Below, piece after piece: positions 1 to 4,708 of a stretch of 7,519 nucleotides of DNA. Source of the stretch: an uncultured Erythrobacteraceae bacterium (GTDB lineage: Bacteria > Pseudomonadota > Alphaproteobacteria > Sphingomonadales > Sphingomonadaceae); the NCBI GenBank assembly GCA_950071875.1, contig CATMNW010000109.1, positions 1-7,519 on the forward strand, in the 5' to 3' direction. Within the stretch, counting starts at the first letter, position 1. Each line of letters starts with the position of its first letter. The notes beneath the pieces are model-generated. The model made no database searches. It was not told the DNA's origin and saw only the letters and a program-made list of their open reading frames with translations. The translations under genes and the position numbers were made by a program.

Positions 1-98
1 GCCGGGCGCTAATCGGCAAGCAGCTTGAGGAGGAGGTCGAAGTGACCGTTCCTTCAGGCGACAAGTTCTACCTGATCGACAAGATCGAATTCATTTAA
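1..98 (+). CDS. greA: GreA-type transcription elongation factor, C-terminal end (partial)
   Basis: Only the last 31 codons are present, read from base 3 to the TAA at 96-98; the gene starts outside the window. The peptide (RALIGKQLEEEVEVTVPSG..., ending KIEFI) matches the C-terminal FKBP-like domain of GreA/GreB factors, where 'ALIGK...GDEVEV..P.G...Y.I..IE' is the usual ending. GreA binds in the RNA polymerase secondary channel and stimulates cleavage of backtracked transcripts; that job is done by the N-terminal coiled coil, which is not visible here. The 3' end overlaps the stop of the convergent acetyltransferase gene by 8 bp. A GreB or Rnk-family paralogue is possible, since the tail alone does not separate them well. 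Confidence 0.72.
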   Translation, partial: RALIGKQLEEEVEVTVPSGDKFYLIDKIEFI

Positions 99-579
99 GG
101 CGTTTTTCCATCGCCCAGTTATGGATCGGCACATCCCGACCATCATGGGCGATGGTAAATTCCCGTTTTGCCGTGACCGTGTAGCCGGCCCGTTCAAACA
201 CGGGCCGGGCCAGTTCGCTCGCCTCGGTGTAGAGCCTCTGCACACCATGAGCGGTCGAGTAGGTCTCTGCACGTGCCAATAGCTGCGCGGCCAATCCTCG
301 ACGTGTGTGTGCGGGATCGTTGTACAATTGATCCAAATGGCCGTCTGGTTCGATCAGCACAAAGGCGACTGGGCGATCGTCTGCATCAGCAGCAACGAAG
401 ATCGCGTGGCCTTGCGCAACACGTTCCAACACACGTGAAGGCCCGGAATGGTGCGCATTCCACGCAGCCACCTGTTCCTCCGAGTAGGCCCGAGGACCGA
501 TCTCCGCGATTGCAGAGGCGATTATCCCATCAAGGTAACTCGCATCTTCATTGCGAAAAGGCCTTATCGAATAGGCCAC
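91..579 (-). CDS. GNAT family N-acetyltransferase (YafP/Acetyltransf_10-like)
   Basis: A 162-aa protein of normal GNAT length. An N-terminal 'IRPFRNEDA' strand is followed by 'YSEEQVAAWNA' (about residues 32-42), which is typical of the YafP-like acetyltransferase subgroup. Then come the central strands 'AIFVAADADDRPVAFVLIEPDGHLDQLYNDPAHTRRGLA' split over residues 59-97, the FERAGY motif at 128-133 and the family-typical tail 'WAMEKRL'. The acetyl-CoA loop (motif A) reads T-R-R-G-L-A; the first position is usually Q or R, so this is slightly atypical. The substrate cannot be told from sequence. The proposed start is GTG at 577-579, 7 nt after the stop of the DUF4170 gene. There is no clear Shine-Dalgarno sequence, so it is probably translated by coupling to that gene. 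The stop codon overlaps the end of greA. Confidence 0.85.
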   Translation of the reverse strand: MAYSIRPFRNEDASYLDGIIASAIAEIGPRAYSEEQVAAWNAHHSGPSRVLERVAQGHAIFVAADADDRPVAFVLIEPDGHLDQLYNDPAHTRRGLAAQLLARAETYSTAHGVQRLYTEASELARPVFERAGYTVTAKREFTIAHDGRDVPIHNWAMEKRLK

Positions 580-586
580 CCGAAAT

Positions 587-817
587 TCAGCTGCCGGGGT
601 CGAGCATCTTGTGCAGGTGCACGATCACATACTTCATTTCGGCATCGTCTACCGTCCGCTGGGCATTCGCGCGCCAAGCATCGACGGCGCTTTCGTATGT
701 GCTGAAAACACCGGCAACATGGATACTTTCCGGATCGGAGAAGTGTACTTCGCGCGGATCGGTAACGCGGCCGCCCATGACCAGATACAGGGACTGCTTG
801 CTTTCGGTTTCTTCCAT
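587..817 (-). CDS. DUF4170 domain protein
   Basis: A 76-aa soluble protein with no membrane segment. The sequence 'YLVMGGRVTDP' (residues 11-21), 'HVAGVFSTYESAVDAWRANAQRTVDDA' (33-59, read in pieces) and 'KYVIVHLHKMLDP' (62-74) fits the short alphaproteobacterial family DUF4170, which has no known function. The ATG at 815-817 is preferred because the family begins a few residues before 'YLVMGG'; in-frame codons continue upstream to 859 but look unlike the family. A weak GAGAA lies about 10 nt upstream of this ATG. It is the first gene of a pair with the GNAT acetyltransferase (7-nt gap). Its promoter must lie within about 100 bp upstream, in or beside the terminator hairpin of the previous unit; a poor TTGCCT-N16-TATGTG match (884-857) is the best candidate seen. 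Confidence 0.82.
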   Translation of the reverse strand: MEETESKQSLYLVMGGRVTDPREVHFSDPESIHVAGVFSTYESAVDAWRANAQRTVDDAEMKYVIVHLHKMLDPGS

Positions 818-867
818 GTGAACTGCTTTCTCGATGGGGAGGGAGGATTGCCAGCGCACATAGCGAA

Positions 868-899
868 AGCGGCGCGACAGGCAACCCTGTCGCGCCGCT
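868..899 (-). terminator. Hairpin terminator of the membrane-protein cluster
   Basis: A perfect 14-bp inverted repeat (868-881 and 886-899, AGCGGCGCGACAGG paired with its complement) with a 4-nt loop lies 26 nt after the stop codon of the 176-aa protein gene. The stem is very GC-rich. On the minus strand it is followed by TTCGC rather than a true U-run, so termination may be partial or factor-assisted. Its position between two same-strand genes supports a role as an operon end. Confidence 0.75.
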
Positions 900-925
900 C
901 AGGCATGCTATCGATGTCGCAGTAC

Positions 926-1456
926 TTAGTGCGCGATGCGCGTACGCAGCGAACGATAGGCCCGGCTGCCCTTGCGCGAAGCCTTCCTGCCCGAAGAACG
1001 CAGGGCGTCGCCCGCGACATCCATCTTGTACGAGGCATCGCGGCGGAGACCGCGCGCGGCAGTTGCCGCACTGTCGCCGAAGTCCTCGAAACGGTCGCCT
1101 GCATATTGCGCGCCATCGACTACGCCATCGATCATCCGCGCGCCATAAGCGAGTGCGGCATCCGCAGCCAATCCTGCAAGAACGCCGCCACGACGACCGA
1201 TATTGCGACCGCGACGGGTCATTGCCCCGATCGCCAGACCTGCGAGCACTACCCCGCCCACGACTGCGAACGGGTGCTTCTTGGTAAATTCGACCGCGCT
1301 ATCAGCAGCGTCACGTGCTTGGTCAGCGAGGGTGCGTTCTTCGTTACGCTGTTCGCCGGCTTCGATCCGCGCGCGGAGCTGTTCCCGCTTCTCGGAATCG
1401 GTCAGCTTGCTGTCGGCACTGATTGGGGTGACATTGTTTTCGGCTTGTTCTGCCAT
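926..1456 (-). CDS. Membrane-associated protein with basic C-terminal region, last gene of yqjDE-like cluster
   Basis: A 176-aa protein that I cannot assign to a named family with confidence. The N-terminal part (residues 1-58) is hydrophilic and charged, probably helical. 'HPFAVVGGVVLAGLAIGAM' (61-79) is a likely membrane segment; the preceding 'FTKKHP' resembles the P-x-hydrophobic tail of DUF883 proteins. A second weakly hydrophobic stretch lies at 90-105. The C-terminus (136-176) is rich in Arg, Lys and Ser with few acidic residues and could contact nucleic acid or phospholipid headgroups. The ATG at 1454-1456 has a good GGAG 7 nt upstream. A GGAAC-N17-CGTT promoter just upstream suggests EcfG-dependent expression independent of the preceding three genes. 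A strong hairpin follows the stop. The function is unknown; cell-envelope or nucleoid stress protection is an inference from context. Confidence 0.8.
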   Translation of the reverse strand: MAEQAENNVTPISADSKLTDSEKREQLRARIEAGEQRNEERTLADQARDAADSAVEFTKKHPFAVVGGVVLAGLAIGAMTRRGRNIGRRGGVLAGLAADAALAYGARMIDGVVDGAQYAGDRFEDFGDSAATAARGLRRDASYKMDVAGDALRSSGRKASRKGSRAYRSLRTRIAH

Positions 1457-1488
1457 GGTGTATCTCCGGAATTTGCGTTCGCAAAACC

Positions 1489-1514
1489 AACGTATCTGCG
1501 ACCGTTATCGTTCC
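1489..1514 (-). promoter_or_regulatory. EcfG-type (general stress response) promoter 2
   Basis: On the minus strand, GGAAC (1514-1510) and CGTT (1492-1489) are separated by 17 nt, an exact match to the alphaproteobacterial EcfG consensus GGAAC-N16/17-CGTT. The -35 element lies in the last codons and stop region of the upstream 105-aa gene. Transcription would start near 1482, giving a leader of about 26 nt to the ATG at 1456 with its GGAG ribosome binding site. Confidence 0.7.
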
Positions 1515-1822
1515 GGACCCTGATCACCGTCGTCCTCTTTGTAGTCAGGTTCCAAGCCCAACATCTCGAGAAGCGGGTTGCGTGAGATCCAGACGACGAT
1601 GGCTGCGACCAGCGCAGCGATCGTGCCTTTATTCTCGTCGGCTACATCGATAGCTTCGTCGTAGAGATCGGTCGCGCCTTCACGCACGCGATCGATAATG
1701 CGTTCTGCAAACCCTTTGCGCGCAATATCGGATCTAAGATGCTCGACATCGGCTTCGACAAGGGCGCGTGCGGAATCCCGCAAATACTTGTCCTCGAGCA
1801 TCCGGGAACGCCGGTCAGTCAT
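1505..1822 (-). CDS. Small single-pass membrane protein (YqjK/DUF3618-like position)
   Basis: A 105-aa protein. Residues 1-63 form a charged, probably helical cytoplasmic part ('ARALVEADVEHLRSDIARKG' region, then 'DRVREGATDLYDEAIDVADENKG'). One hydrophobic helix follows ('TIAALVAAIVVWISRNPLL', 67-85), then an acidic tail of about 20 residues. The pattern recalls DUF3618-type proteins, which often sit beside holin-X genes, but the match is loose. In the E. coli yqjDEK arrangement this is the yqjK position. Its ATG (1820-1822) overlaps the stop of the preceding holin-X gene by 8 bp, and an AGGAG lies 7 nt upstream, so the two are almost certainly translated together. The function is unknown. 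Confidence 0.82.
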   Translation of the reverse strand: MTDRRSRMLEDKYLRDSARALVEADVEHLRSDIARKGFAERIIDRVREGATDLYDEAIDVADENKGTIAALVAAIVVWISRNPLLEMLGLEPDYKEDDGDQGPER

Positions 1823-2249
1823 CGCCGCTCTCCTCGAAAGCGCCGCGGATATCGTTCAGCTTGGCTTGGAGCGCTCGCAGCATGAGGACCCCGATCACCA
1901 CCAGGGAGATCGTCACGACTGCCGTCGCGCCCCAAGGCCCAATCGCAGGAATGAGCGCAAGCACCAACCCCACCGTCGCCGCTATCAGGGCGAGATGTAA
2001 CACGCCAAAAGCGCCAAGGCCGAAGGCGATGGCGTACTTAATCCTGTTGCCGATGAAACCCGCACGGCTTTTCTGGAAACGTAGCTCCGCCTCGGCGTAA
2101 GTCTTTCCGTCGTCTATAAGAGCAAACAGATTATCGGTCAGCGAAAACTGCTTCTCGTGCGCATCTTCCTGCGCAACGGCATCGTGCTCATCAGGCAAAT
2201 CGAGAGGGCCGCCGTATTCGTCGACCCTCTCGTCAAGATTGTCCGGCAT
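1815..2249 (-). CDS. Phage holin family protein (holin-X superfamily III, YqjE-like)
   Basis: A 144-aa protein. An acidic, proline-containing N-terminus (1-36) leads into an amphipathic segment 'LTDNLFALIDDGKTYAEAEL' (37-56), the usual start of the PF07332 'holin-X' domain ('aEl..qKsraG'). Two transmembrane helices follow at about 72-99 and 105-126, separated by the short turn 'PAIGPWGA'. The end is a short hydrophilic tail. Despite the family name these proteins are usually chromosomal inner-membrane proteins (E. coli YqjE is an example) and not lysis proteins; no phage gene is nearby. The ATG at 2247-2249 has a GGGGGA ribosome binding site about 5 nt upstream and follows the YqjD-like gene after 22 nt. 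It shares an 8-bp overlap with the next gene. The pairing with a DUF883-like gene supports the YqjD/YqjE reading. Confidence 0.85.
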   Translation of the reverse strand: MPDNLDERVDEYGGPLDLPDEHDAVAQEDAHEKQFSLTDNLFALIDDGKTYAEAELRFQKSRAGFIGNRIKYAIAFGLGAFGVLHLALIAATVGLVLALIPAIGPWGATAVVTISLVVIGVLMLRALQAKLNDIRGAFEESGDD

Positions 2250-2271
2250 TCAGATCCCCCTGCCGGTTCGC

Positions 2272-2922
2272 TTAGCGCGAACCGCGAAACAGACGCGAAA
2301 GCATGAAGCCTACGACTGCTGCAATACCGATTGCCTTGCCCGGGCTCTTCCGAACGAATTCACGACCATCTTCAACCAGATCGTCAACGCTCTTTTCGTC
2401 GAGCTTCGTCGCGTAGCCGTCCAGCGATTTCGACGCGCTGCGAGCGTAGTCACCGTATTTCGCGCCAAGCTTTTCATCGACCTGGTGTGCATTGTCATTG
2501 ACCATCTTGCTCAGCGACCGCAGGCCTTCGCCCGCTTTGACCTTGCCTTCATCGGCAAGTTCGCGACCCTTTACCTTTGCATCAGCGCCATAAGCCTTGG
2601 CTTCGCTGACCCAATCGTCACCCTTGCCCTTGGCCTGATCACGATAAGTGGCAGCACGATCACGACCTTCGGCCTTGAGCGCAGCCGCACCCGCTTTGGC
2701 TTCTTCAAGCGCGGCATTGAAGCGCGATTTGGCTTCGGCGCGATTATCGGTGTGATCGGGGGTTGGTGCGGTATTGGTCACGGGTACGGCCTCCTTGGCT
2801 GCCGCCGTCTTAGCCACGGTCTTTTGCGGCTTCTTGGCGGTCTTGGCTGTTTTCGTTGCGGTTTTCTTCGGAGCGGCGGTTTTTCGCTTCTTCGGCGATC
2901 CGCCAGCAGTGCTTTCTGCCAT
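2272..2922 (-). CDS. DUF883/YqjD-like C-tail-anchored protein with histone H1-like N-terminus
   Basis: A 216-aa protein in three parts. Residues 10-44 are a Lys/Ala/Thr/Pro-rich tail ('PKKRKTAAPKKTATKTAKTA' and onward) resembling histone H1 C-terminal domains and bacterial H1-like proteins. Residues 60-185 are Ala/Lys/Asp-rich and mostly helix-forming, with loosely repeated 'A.A...GR/KG' units, like DUF883 or LEA/apolipoprotein-type amphipathic helices. Residues 187-213 ('DGREFVRKSPGKAIGIAAVVGFMLSRLF', read in two pieces) are the typical DUF883 C-terminal membrane anchor. E. coli YqjD and ElaB of this family sit in the inner membrane and bind ribosomes in stationary phase. The ATG at 2920-2922 has AAGGA 8 nt upstream; earlier in-frame codons to 2982 would overlap the promoter and are rejected. 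It is the first gene of the unit, preceded by an EcfG-type promoter. DNA-to-membrane tethering is an inference. Confidence 0.83.
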   Translation of the reverse strand: MAESTAGGSPKKRKTAAPKKTATKTAKTAKKPQKTVAKTAAAKEAVPVTNTAPTPDHTDNRAEAKSRFNAALEEAKAGAAALKAEGRDRAATYRDQAKGKGDDWVSEAKAYGADAKVKGRELADEGKVKAGEGLRSLSKMVNDNAHQVDEKLGAKYGDYARSASKSLDGYATKLDEKSVDDLVEDGREFVRKSPGKAIGIAAVVGFMLSRLFRGSR

Positions 2923-2980
2923 CTTGTCGATCCTTGCCCTCAATTCGTGTTCGTACGGCGAATCTCGCCTTCGATGTTGC

Positions 2981-3005
2981 AACGCAACTTGCGCGGCTAT
3001 GTTCC
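2981..3005 (-). promoter_or_regulatory. EcfG-type (general stress response) promoter 1
   Basis: On the minus strand, GGAAC (3005-3001) and CGTT (2984-2981) are exactly 16 nt apart, a perfect match to the EcfG consensus of alphaproteobacteria. Transcription would begin near 2975, leaving a leader of about 50 nt before the ATG at 2922. It lies in the 164-bp divergent region shared with enolase and would drive the YqjD-like, holin-X and 105-aa genes. Confidence 0.75.
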
Positions 3006-3028
3006 GGGGAATAGAGCCTTGCGGAAAT

Positions 3029-3040
3029 CCCCATCTGGGG
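3029..3040. promoter_or_regulatory. Short dyad CCCCATCTGGGG in the divergent region
   Basis: Two 5-bp half-sites (CCCCA/TGGGG) are separated by 2 bp. The dyad lies where the -35 region of the enolase promoter would fall and about 25 bp upstream of the divergent EcfG promoter. It could be an operator or activator site for either direction. The loop is too short for an RNA hairpin. No known regulator is recognised. Confidence 0.3.
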
Positions 3041-3051
3041 GTGTTTTAGTC

Positions 3052-3060
3052 TATTATAAC
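3052..3060 (+). promoter_or_regulatory. Possible enolase -10 element
   Basis: The AT-rich TATTATAAC, in an otherwise GC-rich region, resembles a sigma-70 -10 box (TATTAT or TATAAC) 27-35 bp before the enolase ATG. No good -35 is found at the right distance, which may mean an activator is needed. The GGAG at 3072-3075 serves as ribosome binding site. Confidence 0.35.
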
Positions 3061-3086
3061 ACCTGAAGCTCGGAGCGTAAGCCCTT

Positions 3087-4376
3087 ATGACCGCGATCAT
3101 CGACATCCATGCACGTGAAATCCTCGATTCCCGGGGCAATCCGACTGTAGAAGTCGATGTTCTTCTAGATGACGGCAGTTTCGGTCGCGCGGCAGTGCCG
3201 AGCGGTGCTTCGTCCGGCGCTCACGAAGCTGTCGAACTGCGCGACGGCGACAAGGCCCGCTACCTTGGCAAAGGTGTTATCAAAGCGGTCGACAGTGTGA
3301 ACGGAGAACTTCGCGACATGCTTGTCGGAGCCTTCGACGCCGAGGACCAGAGGGATATCGATTTGTCGATGATCGCTCTCGACGGCACGCCCAACAAGGG
3401 ACGCATCGGTGCGAACGCTGTCCTCGGTACCAGCATGGCGGTTGCAAAGGCAGCGGCAAATGCACGCGGTCTGCCACTTTACAGTTATATCGGCGGCGTT
3501 TCCGCCCATGTGTTGCCGGTGCCGATGATGAACATCATCAATGGCGGCGAACACGCTGACAACCCTATCGACATCCAGGAATTCATGGTCATGCCGATTG
3601 GCGCGGACAGCCTTGCAGAGGCGGTGCGCTGGGGCGCCGAGATATTCCATACCCTGAAGAAAAAGCTGCATGAGAAAGGCCTGGCAACCTCGGTCGGTGA
3701 CGAAGGCGGTTTTGCGCCAGACCTCGCCAGCACTCGTGATGCCCTCGATTTCATCATGGCGTCGATCGAACAGGCCGGCTTCACGCCGGGCGAGGACATC
3801 GCGCTGGCGCTGGATTGCGCGTCGACGGAATTCTTCAAGGACGGAAAGTACGAAATATCCGGTGAGAAGCTGTCGCTGGACGGTCACGAGATGGCCGAAT
3901 ATCTCGACAAATTGTGCCGGGACTATCCGATCCGTTCGATTGAAGACGGCATGGCCGAAGATGATTTCGAAGGCTGGAAAGCGCTTACCGATCGTATTGG
4001 CAACACCGTACAGCTGGTAGGAGACGACCTGTTCGTCACAAACCCCCAACGCCTTCGCGAAGGTATCGATCAGGGGCTGGCCAATTCGCTGCTGGTGAAG
4101 GTCAACCAGATCGGCACGCTGACGGAAACGCTCGATGCTGTCAGCATTGCCAATCGCGCAGGATATACTGCCGTAATGTCCCATCGCTCGGGTGAAACCG
4201 AAGATGCGACGATTGCCGATCTTGCGGTCGCGACGAACTGTGGTCAGATCAAGACCGGTTCGCTTGCGCGTTCCGACAGGCTTGCAAAATACAACCAGCT
4301 CATTCGCATCGAAGAAGAACTGGGCGACAGTGCATTCTATGCCGGGCGAGCCTGTTTCGGTCGGCTCAGCAGCTAA
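3087..4376 (+). CDS. eno: Enolase (phosphopyruvate hydratase)
   Basis: A 429-aa protein, full length for bacterial enolase. It converts 2-phosphoglycerate to phosphoenolpyruvate in glycolysis and the reverse in gluconeogenesis, and is cytosolic and dimeric or octameric. The N-terminal domain carries 'REILDSRGNPTVEV' and the mobile loop 'PSGASSGAHEA'. In the barrel domain all key residues are present: His155 (GGEHADN), Glu165 (IQEFM), Glu206 (GDEGGFAP), the Mg ligands Asp243 (ALDCAS), Glu286 (IEDGMAEDD) and Asp313 (VGDD), the catalytic base Lys338 in the signature 'LLVKVNQIGTLTET', His366 (SHRSGET) and Lys389 (KTGS). The ATG has a GGAG 11 nt upstream, a rather long spacing. It is divergent from the stress-type membrane cluster and ends 3 nt from a convergent membrane-protein gene. 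No odd features are seen in the protein. Confidence 0.99.
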   Translation: MTAIIDIHAREILDSRGNPTVEVDVLLDDGSFGRAAVPSGASSGAHEAVELRDGDKARYLGKGVIKAVDSVNGELRDMLVGAFDAEDQRDIDLSMIALDGTPNKGRIGANAVLGTSMAVAKAAANARGLPLYSYIGGVSAHVLPVPMMNIINGGEHADNPIDIQEFMVMPIGADSLAEAVRWGAEIFHTLKKKLHEKGLATSVGDEGGFAPDLASTRDALDFIMASIEQAGFTPGEDIALALDCASTEFFKDGKYEISGEKLSLDGHEMAEYLDKLCRDYPIRSIEDGMAEDDFEGWKALTDRIGNTVQLVGDDLFVTNPQRLREGIDQGLANSLLVKVNQIGTLTETLDAVSIANRAGYTAVMSHRSGETEDATIADLAVATNCGQIKTGSLARSDRLAKYNQLIRIEEELGDSAFYAGRACFGRLSS

Positions 4377-4379
4377 GAT

Positions 4380-4631
4380 CTAGCTTTCCGGCTGGTTCTT
4401 CGGATGGAACCAGTACTGCCATACCCCCCACGCGTTGATGAGCAGCAGCACGCCGTTCATCGCGGCGAGTGGCATGGCGTCCTCGGTATAGCCGATCCAG
4501 ATCCACATGGCCGAAACGATGCAGAAGAGGACGAACCCCCACGCCGTGGCGCGGCGCCCCATATCGAATGCAATCATCGATGCCGCCAAGACCGTTCCGA
4601 TCGAGGCGGCCCATTCCCACGGTCCATTCAT
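4380..4631 (-). CDS. Small three-helix membrane protein, unknown function
   Basis: An 83-aa very hydrophobic protein with many Trp and Met residues. Three likely membrane helices lie at about 5-24, 29-48 and 52-74, with a short polar tail ('FHPKNQPES'). The only charged loop is 'FDMGRRATA' between helices 1 and 2. I do not recognise the family; the topology is loosely like one half of small PnuC/SemiSWEET-type or YgjV-type proteins, which I cannot establish. The ATG at 4629-4631 has an excellent AGGAGA 7 nt upstream, which supports a real gene. It is convergent with enolase (3-nt gap) and divergent from the phosphotransferase operon, sharing a 77-bp region that contains a perfect palindrome. 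Confidence 0.78.
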   Translation of the reverse strand: MNGPWEWAASIGTVLAASMIAFDMGRRATAWGFVLFCIVSAMWIWIGYTEDAMPLAAMNGVLLLINAWGVWQYWFHPKNQPES

Positions 4632-4650
4632 GTTGTCGTCTCCTGCATGA

Positions 4651-4679
4651 TTGCCACGACGCGTCGTGCACGCTAGCGT
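4651..4679 (+). promoter_or_regulatory. Divergent control region with perfect 14-bp palindrome
   Basis: CACGACGCGTCGTG at 4655-4668 is a perfect 14-bp palindrome, and CGCTAGCG at 4671-4678 is a second, 8-bp one. They sit in the 77-bp gap between two divergent genes. A possible promoter for the phosphotransferase (TTGCCA 4651-4656, 17 nt, TAGCGT 4674-4679) would have the 14-mer overlapping its -35 and spacer. That placement would suit a repressor operator, for example a TetR-type one. The -10 is poor, so the promoter call is weak; the palindrome itself is plain in the sequence. Confidence 0.4.
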
Positions 4680-4708
4680 TCCGAAATTGCTCTTTGTGGG
4701 AGAGGGGC

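Noticed and set aside
185..208. 9-bp GC-rich inverted repeat (CCGGCCCGT/ACGGGCCGG) as a greA terminator
   Set aside because: It is 87 bp past the greA stop, inside the GNAT coding region (codons for the conserved ARPVFERAGY segment), and has no T-run. It probably reflects codon composition.
611..1585. Long plus-strand open frame (324 codons) and a similar one at 2239-3066
   Set aside because: Both lie opposite the minus-strand genes with good ribosome binding sites and recognisable proteins. Their translations show no domain, and such shadows are common at this GC content.
1815..2249. Phage lysis holin, hence a prophage remnant
   Set aside because: The holin-X family is widespread on chromosomes next to DUF883 genes, and there is no endolysin, structural phage gene, integrase or attachment site nearby.
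3165..4184. Long minus-strand open frame (339 codons) inside enolase
   Set aside because: It is fully antisense to an intact, highly conserved enolase gene and has no recognisable protein features.
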